Source: Leptospira noguchii serovar Panama str. CZ214 (GTDB taxonomy: Bacteria; Spirochaetota; Leptospiria; Leptospirales; Leptospiraceae). From it: a stretch of DNA of 64,000 bases. This document shows positions 32,553 through 46,205 of the stretch, in pieces (within the stretch, counting starts at the first letter, position 1; every line of letters starts with the position of its first letter). The stretch spans positions 1-64,000 of the forward strand of contig NZ_AKWY02000033.1 in NCBI RefSeq assembly GCF_000306255.2, written 5' to 3'. The notes under the pieces are model-generated. The model searched no databases and had not been told where the DNA came from. It was given only the letters and a program-made list of their open reading frames with translations. A program made the position numbers and the translations under genes.

Positions 32553-34532
32553 CTATTGAAGGATGATCTGATCAACTTTGTTCTTTCTGTATTTAACAAA
32601 TGTGTTTCCGTTTTGAGAATACCCGAAATATGGTCCACTTTTTTGGAATTGTTTACCAAAAACTTTTTCGGCAATCCCTCGATCTGAACCAATCGTTACA
32701 CCCTTATCGATACCAGGGCTATTGTCTCCGTATGCATTGACTTGAAGCACCGAACCAATGTTTAATAAAAAGGAAGTTTCTTTGTTACTATAAATATAAA
32801 ATTCACTTCCGGAAGATTTATCGATTTGGATTTTATCCGGTTGCCCCCATAATTTTAATAGATCTTCTAGTTTATCACCAGGGCCAACTCCACCAACCTT
32901 GAAAACATTTTGTTTTGTGTTTTGCGATGGTTCTGGTAGATTGATTCCTTGAAGATTTGCGAGATACTTCGCCCATCCAGAAGAAGAATCATAATTTTCT
33001 AAATAATATAAAGCTAATTGTTTCGTTTTTGGAGTTTTTTCTTTATAAGATTCTAAAAGGGCGTAATTTAAAATAGGAGTGAAGTTTTCGTAAACATAAT
33101 CCGGATCTAATTGTATTTTTTGATGAATTGAATTTCCAATTCCTTGTAAATAAGCCTGAATGTCCGGATTGGATTTAGATTTTTCACTGAAACTTTGTAC
33201 TCTCTTATCCACCATATTTGCGACCGATCTAAAAATTTCCATAGCCTTTTCCTCATCATCGGTCCAATATAAAACCACGCCTAAATTGTTTGCCAGAGGA
33301 ATAGAATTTTCAGCTCTTACCGTACTTCCTGCAAGAGACTTTGCAACGTTCATGTCGTTTTCTTCGGTGGAATAAGAGAGAAGAACTGCGTAGTTTGAAA
33401 TAAAATAAGGATCTTCTGTTTTTATAATTACTTTTTGATAAGCTTCTTTCGCTTTTGTATATGCTGTTTGATTGCCAGGAGTTGTCCGCATAACAGCCCT
33501 TTTGCGAAGTCCGCCTGGAAATAACATTGAATCTCGAAAAGAAGGCATATCAATTACCGGCTTAACTTTTAAATCTTCATTGCTTGCGGTTGACATCCAA
33601 ACTTTATGAAGACAAATTGCATAAGATTTTTCTAAATGAGTATTACCTGGAAATTTAGAAAGAGCCTTTTCTAAATTAGATTTAGCCAGATCTAGATTTT
33701 TACCAAATTGAATATCATCAAAGGTTTTTTCTAATGTTGCAAGTAAAGAATAGAGTTCTTGTTTGTCGCTGCTAAATCTAGAAAGTCTATCGTTTGGAGA
33801 AGGATGGCTCGTAAAATATAAAGAAGTCATGGATTCAGGGCTGGTTTTATCTAATTTTTTTTTCGCAATATATTCTTTATATTGGTTATCTATATCGCTC
33901 ATCAATTCCAAGGTACGGATCATATATTCTCCGCCGTAACCCGCTTTGTTTAAAAGTTGAAATCCGGTTTGGTCTGCGTCTACTTCCTGATCCTGAGAAA
34001 ATTTAATATTTTCTAATATAATTTCTCCGGTTGGATTTCCTTTCAACTGATAGAATTTTTTTACGGAATTAAAAGTGTGTTTGTTATAGTAGTGTGAAAG
34101 TTCGTGCGACAAAACACCCGCAATGTATCGTTCTCTATAAAAATTTAGTTTATCTTTTGCATCCGGTTCTGAATTTGTAATTACTTGATCTAAAATATCT
34201 AAAGTACCCGAATTGATACAAAATTGACCACCCGCCATAGCGAAGGCATTGAAAGAATTGTCCTGAATTAAATTATAAACGATCGGAAAAGTAGGATTTC
34301 CTGAAGAATCAGCCAATTTACGAAATGCGGCATCGATTGGTTTTTTCCAATGATTATGATCTTTGAGAACTTTTCTGGATTTAAGAATAGTTCCGTATTG
34401 GTATACACTTTGACGAACGATTTGAGCATACAACTCGGCGTCGAAATCAATCGTATTATTCTTTTGAGCGTTAATAGGAAAATAAATTGATAATGTTCCA
34501 GCGAAGAGAATGAATTTGAAAAACCTTTGCAT
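32553..34532 (-). CDS. M48-family metallopeptidase with TPR-like region and C-terminal extension
   Basis: A 659-residue protein with a signal peptide (FFKFILFAGTLSIYFPINAQ), so it acts in the periplasm or beyond. The zinc motif is HELSHYYNKH, with the third ligand in EVDADQTG about 50 residues on, as in BepA/YcaL-type M48 peptidases. Residues about 270-520 hold helical repeats (AKSNLEKALSKFPGN, AKEAYQKVI, AMEIFRSVANM), resembling TPR units as in BepA. The last 100 residues (VGPGDKLEDLLKLWGQPDKI and a YSQNGNTFVKYRKNKVDQI end) form a beta-rich module seen on Leptospira envelope proteins. BepA relatives clear misfolded outer-membrane proteins; that role here is inference. Confidence 0.85.
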   Translation of the reverse strand: MQRFFKFILFAGTLSIYFPINAQKNNTIDFDAELYAQIVRQSVYQYGTILKSRKVLKDHNHWKKPIDAAFRKLADSSGNPTFPIVYNLIQDNSFNAFAMAGGQFCINSGTLDILDQVITNSEPDAKDKLNFYRERYIAGVLSHELSHYYNKHTFNSVKKFYQLKGNPTGEIILENIKFSQDQEVDADQTGFQLLNKAGYGGEYMIRTLELMSDIDNQYKEYIAKKKLDKTSPESMTSLYFTSHPSPNDRLSRFSSDKQELYSLLATLEKTFDDIQFGKNLDLAKSNLEKALSKFPGNTHLEKSYAICLHKVWMSTASNEDLKVKPVIDMPSFRDSMLFPGGLRKRAVMRTTPGNQTAYTKAKEAYQKVIIKTEDPYFISNYAVLLSYSTEENDMNVAKSLAGSTVRAENSIPLANNLGVVLYWTDDEEKAMEIFRSVANMVDKRVQSFSEKSKSNPDIQAYLQGIGNSIHQKIQLDPDYVYENFTPILNYALLESYKEKTPKTKQLALYYLENYDSSSGWAKYLANLQGINLPEPSQNTKQNVFKVGGVGPGDKLEDLLKLWGQPDKIQIDKSSGSEFYIYSNKETSFLLNIGSVLQVNAYGDNSPGIDKGVTIGSDRGIAEKVFGKQFQKSGPYFGYSQNGNTFVKYRKNKVDQIILQ

Positions 34533-34712
34533 TTTATTGAAACCTTTAGAAAAAATATCGATTGAGACAGTATAAGATGATCAAAAAAATTTTATTGTCA
34601 AGCTTGATTCAATTCAATTTTTTTTCATAGAAAAATCGTACATATATGATCACTTACTACTATATTCATTTATCCGAAGTTGAAAAAAACGCGGACTTTA
34701 AAATAGAATTTC

Positions 34713-35192
34713 TTAGTTCTTCTCCGAAAAAACATTCCGGTTAAACAAAGTACGATACCGATCTTCTTTAATTCCTAAAAGATGAGTAAATGCAGATTCT
34801 GTTTTTCCACCTTCATTTTAAGAAGACGGATTTTTTCTTTAAATTGTGAACCGGCAAATTTTATTTGCTTTAGTACAAGAATATCTTGTCCAAACACTTC
34901 ATAAAAAATTTTTCCGTTTTAAAACGAATTATGATTAAATTTTTATTTTGAAGAATTCTTATTCGAGTTTAAATTCCAAAAAGTTAGAAAATAAGTTTCT
35001 TAATGTTTTTGAGAAATTTTCTATATTGGAGAAAATGGCAGAGATATCTACGTCGCTAAAATTGTGATCTATATTAAAAGGAATGGTTCCGGTGATAACG
35101 GGTTTAAATTTCGAAATTTTTTCAAAATCAGATGTTTTTGTATTTATGTTTTTTAAATAGTCCACGGATAAAAATGAAATTTCAAAATTCAT
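34713..35192 (-). pseudogene. Decayed DUF4269 (nucleotidyltransferase-like) gene
   Basis: On the minus strand from ATG 35192 the frame reads SVDYLKNINTKTSDF and FKPVITGTIPFNIDHNFSDV, the DUF4269 start with its GTIPI...SDxDI site, and stops at 34959. In shifted frames come FYEVFGQDILVLKQ, FKEKIRLLK and GGKTESAFTHLLGIKEDRYR, the matching C-terminal motifs in the right order, ending at 34713. So a gene of about 160-180 codons is broken by several frameshifts. The palindromic repeat at 35197 sits directly before the start and may have removed its promoter. Confidence 0.65.
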
Positions 35193-35196
35193 AAAT

Positions 35197-35292
35197 AGAG
35201 TTATTGAAAAATTAATTTTCAATTAGTTTCCGTTTTATGGAAACGATTGATTGAAGCAGTTTTGTTGATATTAACTATGGAATTTTATTCAA
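35197..35292 (-). repeat. 100-bp palindromic repeat, copy C
   Basis: It begins AGAGTTATTGAAAAATTAAT and ends in a degenerate AATTTTATTCAAAG. The inner part reads GTTTTATGGAAACGATTG then GAAGCAGTTTTGTTGA. Orientation is opposite to copies A, B and F. Confidence 0.65.
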
Positions 35293-35323
35293 AGAATATC
35301 AATCTCTCGCAAATTTTTAACTA

Positions 35324-36190
35324 AGAGCCGGTCTCAAAACTACCTATCAAAAAAGTTAAAAGCAATGATAGAGCTTGCGAGATAAAGAGATGCAAGATAA
35401 TTTTCAGATTTTCTTTCCCAACGAATTAGGATAGCCCTGAATCGATTGTGCCAACTGTTAGTTCTTTCAACGACCCAACGTCTAGGTTTTCCTTTATATT
35501 TACCGATGAGAGGCTTTTCACCTTTTTTCCGAATATGAGATTGAATGTTTCTTCTTTTGATTAAAACTTCTATATCTTTGAAATCATAACCTTTATCTAA
35601 ACAAATATGTTTTGGCTTCTTTCTTCTTTTTCCGGAAAATATTAGGATTGAATTCAACGTATCTTTTACACCGTGTTTGTCATGAACGTTAGCTCCAGTC
35701 AATGTAATTGCCAAAGGAATTCCATTTCCATCTGTAAGAATATGCCGTTTAACACCTAATTTGGCACGGTCTGTAGGGTTTTTCCCAGTTAAGCTCCCCC
35801 TTTGGGAGCTTTAACCATTGCCGAATCCATCGAAGCCCAGTCCCATGCTATTTGATTCTTTACATCATAATATTTTAAAATAGATTTATAAATCTTTTTG
35901 AATACTCCTGCTCGTTCCCATTCTTGAAATCTTCTGTGACAAGTTTGGCCTGATCCAAACTCATTCGGAATGGCACGCCACTGACAGCCTGTTTTCATTC
36001 GATAGATGATACCTGACATTACTACTCGTGTTGGTACTCGATTGCGACCTCCTTTCGGATTTACATTTTCTTTCGGGATTAATGGGGCTATTTGTTTCCA
36101 AAGTGCATCCGGTATCTCTGAATAATATTTGTCCATTTCACATTGATATTATTACCCTTTCTCTCTACAAACAGTTTTGAGACCGGCTCT
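35324..36190 (-). mobile_element. Apparently intact IS5-family element of the IS427 type
   Basis: The ends AGAGCCGGTCTCAAAAC (35324-35340) and GTTTTGAGACCGGCTCT (36174-36190) are perfect 17-bp inverted repeats. Both sides share TAA just outside GAGCC, compatible with a short target duplication of TNA type. Length is about 867 bp with two overlapping frames. This is the only insertion sequence in the window that looks complete. Confidence 0.85.
35340..36136 (-). CDS. IS427-type transposase, two frames joined by ribosomal frameshift
   Basis: Frame A (35789-36136) starts MDKYYSEIPDALWKQIAPLI and carries the helix-turn-helix part with GGRNRVPTRVVMSGIIYRMKTGCQWR and the first catalytic Asp in DWASMDSAMVKAPKGG. 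It stops at 35789. The second frame continues from there as GSLTGKNPTDRAKLGVKRH, then LAITLTGANVHDKHG, LDKGYD with the second Asp, and RRWVVERTNSWHNRFR with the final Glu. The overlap contains AAAGGGGGAGC (35795-35805 on the plus strand), a usual slippery region of this group. All DDE residues are present, so the fused protein should be active. Confidence 0.88.
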
Positions 36191-36303
36191 AAGATCAATT
36201 TTGTAAATAGGGTAAATTACACAAAACTAAAGTTATTTATGAGAAATCAATCGGGCAACACGGGAGAAATGAAATACGCAATGAATTCCAATCTACCAGT
36301 AAT

Positions 36304-36640
36304 TCACGATTTTTGATAGATAGAAAATGTTTGGTTCTCGATCGTTTTCAAATTTTTTTCTCGAATAGCGGCGATTTGATGATCGACATACCTCTTAGAA
36401 GTAAAAGGGTATTTTTTTCCTTATCGGAAAGGTCCCATACTTCCAATTGTCTTTGAAGAGATTCCTAGAAAGACTGATTCTTCTGAACTAAAAGTTGATT
36501 TTTATTTTTAAGTCCTTCGATCATTACTTTAACGGATTCGATATCAGTTTTTGTGTTTCTAATTTTTTGGAATAAAAAGTAAATTCCTATAATAGATAAC
36601 AAACCAAATGCAGCTTCGATTGTGGTGAAATCAGCCTGAG
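36304..36640 (-). pseudogene. Decayed LuxR-type transcription regulator
   Basis: On the minus strand one frame reads AFGLLSIIGIYFLFQKI (a membrane helix) and a coiled coil (TDIESVKVMIEGLKNKNQLL), stops at 36465-36467, then continues LEVWDLSDKEKNTLLLLRGM. After a frameshift it reads HQIAAIREKNLKTIENQTFS and IYQKS, like the DNA-recognition helix of LuxR domains (LSxxEkxxLxLLxxG...IA...KTI). At least one stop and one frameshift break it, and the 5' end is missing. Confidence 0.55.
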
Positions 36641-36740
36641 ATCTTTTTATCTAATTAATATCGAACGCGAAGGTCAAAATTTCTTCGATGATTCAAAGTA
36701 AAATTAAAAAAATATATATCGAAAAAAAATAAAATATATC

Positions 36741-36959
36741 TATCTCGTTTTCGGTGCCAGTCTATTTTTTAAAAATTATACTTCTTTGATGATTGCCGCC
36801 AAAGAAGGGGAATATCTAATTGCTGAATATCTGATTCAAATTGGAGCTAACGTGAACACAAGGACAAGGGAAGGCCATACGGCTTTAATGATCGCGTCTT
36901 ACAGTCGTTATCCGGAGATTGTAAAACTTCTCATTAGGTCTGGTACAGACCGCGTGTAG
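36741..36959 (+). pseudogene. Ankyrin-repeat gene remnant
   Basis: One plus-strand frame reads TSLMIAAKEGEYLIAEYLIQ, IGANVNTRTREGHTALMIAS and YPEIVKLLIRSGTD before a stop at 36957-36959. These are two ankyrin repeats with the usual G-TALM-A and G-A-V-N motifs. No start codon with ribosome site or further repeats are seen, so this is the tail of a larger lost gene. Confidence 0.65.
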
Positions 36960-37057
36960 TAACCGTTCAAGGACATACTACTTGGTCTGAATGTACATTA
37001 GAAAATTTTAAAATAATTTAAGAGATTTTTTTTACAAACTGGCGTGAGAAAAAAACG

Positions 37058-37411
37058 ATGAAACGATTCTATTATTTTTTACTTGGGGTTTTAATGTTAT
37101 TATTTGGGTCTTGTGCGAGTAATACAACCAGTTGTGAAAAAAACTGTGAGATTCAGCTATCCACTTGTTTACTTTTATCGACTGATTCGCAAAGCGGAAA
37201 CCGGTCTGCTGCGGTACCGTTTCTTTGTTACCAAATGTGTGACACCTGTAAAGACAATTGTAGACTTAGGACTTCTTCCAGAAATGGTAACGGATCTAAT
37301 AATAGTAGAGGTAGTGGTGGAAACCGGGCAAGTGGAACAAGTTCTTCTAACAGCGGTGCTAGCAATGTGGGAGGAGATAGTCATAGTATTTACGGAAGTG
37401 ATACGTTTTAA
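37058..37411 (+). CDS. Small Cys-rich lipoprotein with Gly/Ser/Asn tail
   Basis: A 117-residue protein. The signal MKRFYYFLLGVLMLLFGSC ends in a lipobox with Cys19. The mature part has eight Cys in the first half (CEKNCEIQLSTC, LCYQMCDTCKDNC), likely disulfide-bonded. The second half is a low-complexity Gly/Ser/Asn-rich tail (SSRNGNGSNNSRGSGG and similar). The pattern fits an exposed Leptospira lipoprotein. I know no function. It stands alone between gene remnants and a repeat. Confidence 0.65.
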   Translation: MKRFYYFLLGVLMLLFGSCASNTTSCEKNCEIQLSTCLLLSTDSQSGNRSAAVPFLCYQMCDTCKDNCRLRTSSRNGNGSNNSRGSGGNRASGTSSSNSGASNVGGDSHSIYGSDTF

Positions 37412-37842
37412 AAAGATTTAAAGGAATTGTTCTCTTGTTTAGCAGCGATTATTCGGTTGCCATGTTTTCTGATTTGTATATTAGAGTTGCTAAAAAGTAA
37501 ATTCTCCATCTATTTCTGTTTTATGGAAACGGTCGATTAAAACAGTTTTGTTAATCGGCATTATGGAATTTTTCAACAACTCTCTTCTTAAGAGATTCGG
37601 AAGTTTCAATTTATCATTGATAAGGATTATTTGATCTGGTTTCGTTATAAGATTGAAAATATCATTTCAAACTATTTTTACGGGATAGTTTTTCAAAACG
37701 ATTCCGGTCAAAATAGGAAAGGATTTTGAAAAGAACAGCTTTAAATTTGTTTTAAATGGAATTGTATCTTTTTAACGAATTCCGTCTTATTATTTTAGAA
37801 GAAAATAATACTTAAAAAATTTCTTCTAAGCGGAGTTAAAAA
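37412..37842. other. Gene-free stretch with palindromic repeat
   Basis: The palindromic repeat fills 37483-37583. The remaining bases up to the kinase start are AT-rich, without a credible gene, and should contain its promoter. Confidence 0.5.
37483..37583 (-). repeat. 100-bp palindromic repeat, copy D
   Basis: AGAGTTGCTAAAAAGTAAAT at one end and AATTTTTCAACAACTCT at the other; the middle reads CTGTTTTATGGAAACGGTCG and TTAAAACAGTTTTGTTAAT. It is about 101 bp, the same orientation as copies C and E. Confidence 0.75.
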
Positions 37843-38973
37843 GTGAAGTCATTCTTTGGTTTGATTGAACGAATTTATAAAGATAGAGATTATTTAACTC
37901 GCAAACGAGCTACTCATCTTTTTGTTTTTAATATTGCTGCATCACTCTTGGGGTTTTCATCCGCAGTTTTCCTATGGTTTGCCAAAGGAGAACTTTTTAG
38001 GGTGGGGTTTGCCGTTATGACTTTTGCATCTTTGATTTCTTTTATACTATTGTTGCGAAAAAAAATTGAGCTGGCTTTAAATATAATCTTATTTGCAAGT
38101 ATTGTTTCTGTAACTGCGGGTTGGTTTTGGGGAATTCCTAATGCGGGTCCGGACGTAGGTAATAAAAATATCATTCTGAGTATATTTATTATGATTTTCT
38201 TATTTTTTACGGATGTTAAAAAAACCATCTTTGTCATGTTATACTGCCTTATTTTGATTTTTATAGATGAGTTTTATCTTAAAGAACACGACGTCGTTTA
38301 CACTGCGGATAGAATCGGATTATTTTTTATGTTTTCAGTGATTTTAATTCTTACGGTAAGAACTCTATATAGATCCGTTCAAGAAAAGAATGAATTGATA
38401 CAAGAAATTCATCATAGAGTTAGAAATAATCTTCAGGTTATTTCCGGTTTGGTGGAAATGCATAGTGGATCTGGTAAGGAGAATCTGCAGATCATACTAT
38501 CCGATTTTCAAAATCGTATATTAGCAATATCTGAAGTTCATAATTATTTGTATAAATCTGAAAATTATTTCGAAATCGATTTTGCGGAGGTAATGGACAA
38601 GATTATTTTAAATCTTTCACATAGATTGGGAAAACGTTCTATCAACATAGAAACCGAAACTGAATCTATTTTTTTAAGAATCGAAAGTGCGATTCCTTGT
38701 GCTATGATTTTCAACGAATTATTATCCAATTCTTTAAAACACGCTTTTCATTCGGAAAAAGGAACCGTTCAAATTTCGTTTCGAAAAAAAGGAGGTAAAT
38801 ATTGCCTTCAAGTTTCTGACAACGGTTCTGGAATCAAGGATTCTAAAATATGGTCTAGGCCGAAAACGGCTGGTTTCACTTTGATACAAATATTGACAAA
38901 GCAGATCAAGGGTCGTTTTCAAATTTTCTCCGAAGGTGGTTTTACTACGGTTTTAGAATTTAACACGATCTGA
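37843..38973 (+). CDS. Membrane sensor histidine kinase of the HisKA_2 type, copy 1
   Basis: A 376-residue protein starting at GTG 37843 with CGGAG upstream. The first 170 residues hold about six membrane helices. Then come the HisKA_2 box (LIQEIHHRVRNNLQVISGLVEMHSG, phosphorylated His in HHRVRNN) and an ATPase domain with NELLSNSLKHAF (N box) and DNGSGI (G1). No receiver or separate sensor domain is attached; the membrane part is the likely input. HisKA_2 kinases commonly phosphorylate stand-alone receivers. No response regulator is adjacent. A paralogue follows at 39171, so this is a tandem duplication. Confidence 0.9.
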   Translation: MKSFFGLIERIYKDRDYLTRKRATHLFVFNIAASLLGFSSAVFLWFAKGELFRVGFAVMTFASLISFILLLRKKIELALNIILFASIVSVTAGWFWGIPNAGPDVGNKNIILSIFIMIFLFFTDVKKTIFVMLYCLILIFIDEFYLKEHDVVYTADRIGLFFMFSVILILTVRTLYRSVQEKNELIQEIHHRVRNNLQVISGLVEMHSGSGKENLQIILSDFQNRILAISEVHNYLYKSENYFEIDFAEVMDKIILNLSHRLGKRSINIETETESIFLRIESAIPCAMIFNELLSNSLKHAFHSEKGTVQISFRKKGGKYCLQVSDNGSGIKDSKIWSRPKTAGFTLIQILTKQIKGRFQIFSEGGFTTVLEFNTI

Positions 38974-39170
38974 AGAAGACTGAACAAGTTATAATTCTAT
39001 AATAATTGAGTGATGTTAGAAAGTATAATCTAACTTTTCAAAAAACTGTCGTTGTGTTTGAATTCACTATACTTTACAAATTGTTTTGTAAAAAAATATT
39101 TTCTCTTCAAGTCTGATTAAATAGAGTGAGTTTTTTGTTTCTCGAGCGGGTGGAAAGAAGAGGTAAGCGA

Positions 39171-40313
39171 ATGAAATTTTCAGGATTGACCAATCATATT
39201 TATAAAGACAGGGATTATCTTACTCGAAATAGGGCGTTCCATCTTTTCATTTTTAATGTGGTATCGATTTTATTAGGTGTATCTGTAAATTTTTATGTTT
39301 GGTTTGTGAAAGGCAATCTATTACGACCTGGTTTTTTGATCATCATGATTGCATCTACAGTGTCCTTGTTTTTTCTATTGAGAAAAAAGTTTGAATTGGC
39401 CCTCAAAATTGTTTTGATTGCAAGTGTAATTGCTGTTAGTATTGGTTGGTTTTTTGGACTTTCGCAGGGAAATTCTCCTTTGGACGAAGGTAATAAGAAT
39501 ATTGTTTTGGCTATATTTATTATGATATTCTTATATTTTGCAAATGTAAAACGAACTCTTTTGATCGCAGTTTACTGTTTTGCTTTGATTTTTATGGAAG
39601 AGCTTTTAATGCAACAAAATCACGAATCTATTCATATGGTCGATCGGATCGCTCTATTTTTCATGTTTTCTGTAATTTCGATTATCGCCGTAAAAACTCT
39701 CCATGGATCCATTGAGGAAAAGAACGAATTAATACAAGAAATTCATCATAGAGTTAGAAATAACCTTCAGGTTCTTTCCGGTTTGGTGGAAATGCACAGC
39801 CATTCTGACCAAGGTAATATTAGAAATATACTATCTGATTTTCAAAATCGTATATTAGCAATATCTGAAGTTCATAATTATTTGTATAAGTCCGAAAATT
39901 ATTTTGACATAGATTTTTCAGAAGTGATTGAAAAAATAGTTATAAATTTAGTTCATAAATTTGGTAAACAATCCGTAAAAATAGAAAATCTAACAGAACA
40001 GGTTTTTTTAAGAATCGAATATGCGATACCTTGCGCTATGATTTTTAGTGAACTTTTATCTAATTCTTTAAAACATGCGTTTTCTTCGGATATGGGGAAA
40101 GTTGTCATTCGGTTTCATAAAGAAGGAAATAAATATCGTCTTCAAATTGAGGATGATGGTTCTGGAATATCCGATTCTAAAACTTGGTTGAAGCCAAAAA
40201 CCTCTGGCTTTGAATTGATTCAACTTTTGACCAAACAGATAAAAGGTAATTTTCAAATTCTTTCAGATTCTGGTTCTACAGCCGTGCTTGAATTTAACGT
40301 TCAGGCATATTAA
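39171..40313 (+). CDS. Membrane sensor histidine kinase of the HisKA_2 type, copy 2
   Basis: I start at ATG 39171 (MKFSGLTNHIYKDRDYLTRN), aligned with the start of copy 1, rather than an upstream TTG. The 380-residue protein has the same layout: six membrane helices, HHRVRNNLQVLSGLVEMHSH, SELLSNSLKHAF, DDGSGI. The two genes are almost identical at DNA level over 38401-38462 / 39735-39796 and about 38497-38570 / 39831-39904, around the phosphorylation site, but diverged in the membrane part. So the kinase cores may still exchange sequence while the inputs differ. Confidence 0.9.
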   Translation: MKFSGLTNHIYKDRDYLTRNRAFHLFIFNVVSILLGVSVNFYVWFVKGNLLRPGFLIIMIASTVSLFFLLRKKFELALKIVLIASVIAVSIGWFFGLSQGNSPLDEGNKNIVLAIFIMIFLYFANVKRTLLIAVYCFALIFMEELLMQQNHESIHMVDRIALFFMFSVISIIAVKTLHGSIEEKNELIQEIHHRVRNNLQVLSGLVEMHSHSDQGNIRNILSDFQNRILAISEVHNYLYKSENYFDIDFSEVIEKIVINLVHKFGKQSVKIENLTEQVFLRIEYAIPCAMIFSELLSNSLKHAFSSDMGKVVIRFHKEGNKYRLQIEDDGSGISDSKTWLKPKTSGFELIQLLTKQIKGNFQILSDSGSTAVLEFNVQAY

Positions 40314-40374
40314 AAATTACAAAAGTGGATATTCAAATTTACGATTTTAAAATCAAAAAATAGATTCAAAAATT

Positions 40375-41067
<693 letters not shown>

Positions 41068-41199
41068 GGAATTTTGGAATCCTTCAAAATCAGTGATTTT
41101 TTCGTATAAACTTACAAGCGAAATTTTAATAGAAAAAGTCCTTTTTTACTTTTCAGCGAATCTGAATCAGGAAAAATTTTCGAAACAGGAAACAAAACC

Positions 41200-41781
41200 T
41201 TGAGCCACGGGTCTTATCTATTGAGTAAAAACCTAATGAATCTCCTGAGTTCGTTTGTCAGAATTACTGTCGCCGGTTGTTTTTTAGCTCCGGCGGTTGT
41301 TTTTTCCCAGGAGTTAATGGGATTACGTTCCGGTGTGGATTCTAATTCTACTCCGGTTCGGCAGTTGGCGCCGATTAAGCAATTGAGAAGTTTTGGTTTA
41401 GTTTTTGGAAATGTAGATACTGTAAGAGAAAGGTTTGCACTTTCCGAAAAACAATTGGATGAGATTTCTAAGATCAATGAGAAACATAAAAAGGAACATC
41501 TTAGGTGGCTCCAAAAAATTTCTCCTATCGAAATTGAACTGGAAGGACTTTTAATGAAGCCTAACGTGGATCTTGTAAAAATCAGAAAACTACTTGTCGA
41601 GATAGGAAAATACTCAGCCGAAATTCGGATCAATCAAATTTCGCACCGTTTGGCTATAGAAAAAATACTCACTCAGGATCAAAAGTCCAAAATCAAAGAA
41701 CAACGTCCGGAGCCTAAATTCCCTGTGAATCTTTTTTCTCCGGAGAGAATCATCCTTCCAATACAAGGAATCTTACACTGA
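41200..41781 (+). CDS. Spy/CnrX-like periplasmic sensor protein
   Basis: A 193-residue protein. I keep the TTG at 41200 (AGGAAA ten bases upstream); an alternative is ATG 41236. A signal peptide or anchor is present (VRITVAGCFLAPAVVFSQ). The mature part is a long helical hairpin with LSEKQLDEISKINEKHKKEHLRWL and a second helix ending LTQDQKSKIKEQ, the Spy/CpxP/CnrX layout, where LTxxQ motifs mark the helix bends. It is followed after 7 bases by an ECF sigma factor and then a small membrane protein, the arrangement of CnrYXH-like metal or stress sensors. The ligand is unknown. Confidence 0.75.
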   Translation: MSHGSYLLSKNLMNLLSSFVRITVAGCFLAPAVVFSQELMGLRSGVDSNSTPVRQLAPIKQLRSFGLVFGNVDTVRERFALSEKQLDEISKINEKHKKEHLRWLQKISPIEIELEGLLMKPNVDLVKIRKLLVEIGKYSAEIRINQISHRLAIEKILTQDQKSKIKEQRPEPKFPVNLFSPERIILPIQGILH

Positions 41782-41788
41782 GGTATTC

Positions 41789-42295
<507 letters not shown>

Positions 42296-42313
42296 TATAG
42301 GATCAAAAGCAGA

Positions 42314-42673
42314 ATGGAATCAAATGGATTCGACAAAGAAATTTCGGACAGACTTTCTAGTAAAGTTTGGAGTTCTAAAATCTGCGACGCGGTTTATAAA
42401 AGACGTCGCTGGAAAATGATTCAATTTGGATTGATTGCATTTTTATCTGCGTTTTTTTCCAGCTCGATTGTTTGGTTGACTTTTTTTGAAAACCAAGAAG
42501 CTGAACTTGCACGTAATGAACTTCAGTTTTGGGTTCAGGAACAAATTTATGGAACGACTGTAGAGGCTGAATCCAAAGTTCAAAATAAGATTTATAATCA
42601 AGAAACAATGAAAAAAAATCCAGTTTCTTTAGATGTGGATACTTTAATTGAAGCTTCTTTAGATCGTAGATAA
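42314..42673 (+). CDS. Probable membrane anti-sigma factor
   Basis: A 119-residue protein with about 35 cytoplasmic residues, one membrane helix (IQFGLIAFLSAFFSSSIVWLTFF) and a short periplasmic tail. The start of the protein (FDKEISDRLSSKVWSSKICDAV) is a short amphipathic helix of the kind anti-sigma factors use. There is no zinc motif. The call rests on topology and on its position directly after the sigma factor, as in CnrY-type systems; similarity to a named family is not clear. Confidence 0.55.
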   Translation: MESNGFDKEISDRLSSKVWSSKICDAVYKRRRWKMIQFGLIAFLSAFFSSSIVWLTFFENQEAELARNELQFWVQEQIYGTTVEAESKVQNKIYNQETMKKNPVSLDVDTLIEASLDRR

Positions 42674-42742
42674 TGTAAAATATATTATAAAATAATAATA
42701 TTTTGAATAGGTTCTGATGGTGGCTTTTACTTTTTAATTATA

Positions 42743-42823
42743 GTGTGTCTCAAAACTTAATTTTGCCTTATCAAAACGTTAAGTTACAAAAATCTGTTCC
42801 GGTTTTGGGACAAATTCTTATAT
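42743..42823. repeat. Short dispersed repeat with IS-like ends
   Basis: It begins GTGTGTCTCAAAACTTAATT and ends GGTTTTGGGACAAATTC. The GTCTCAAAAC and GTTTTGGGAC parts are inverted and resemble the ends of the IS at 35324. A related copy is at 23715-23800. Just after it, GAGTTCACGTTAAG (42825-42838) matches the right end of the 16637-type repeat. Confidence 0.35.
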
Positions 42824-42952
42824 CGAGTTCACGTTAAGTTCACTCTAAAGTTTTTAGTCTCATTAGATCTACATAAGTAATACTTATGGGCTTGGTTTCC
42901 ACTTGACCTGTATTTCACCTAAGTAGACTCTTAGCCAGGAGTCTTAAATCCT

Positions 42953-43924
<972 letters not shown>

Positions 43925-43942
43925 TCTTAACCCGGACACAAT

Positions 43943-45988
<2,046 letters not shown>

Positions 45989-46049
45989 AGTTTTTTGTAA
46001 AACAGATTAAAAGTATTTTTTATTATAAAAGATTACTTTTGAAAATAAT

Positions 46050-46143
46050 AGAGTCATTGAAAAATGAATCTCCATCTGTTTTATGGAAACGGTCGGTTGA
46101 AGTAGCTTTATTGATCGTCACTATGAAATTTTTCAACAACTCT
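46050..46143 (-). repeat. 100-bp palindromic repeat, copy E
   Basis: The ends AGAGTCATTGAAAAATGAAT and AAATTTTTCAACAACTCT are inverted; the middle reads TTTTATGGAAACGGTCGGTT then GAAGTAGCTTTATTGA. It has the same orientation as copies C and D. Confidence 0.75.
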
Positions 46144-46205
46144 ATTATTTTGATCGTAGAGAATCTCATGGATTTGGGTTTTTCGGTAAAATGTATGAAC
46201 TCATA

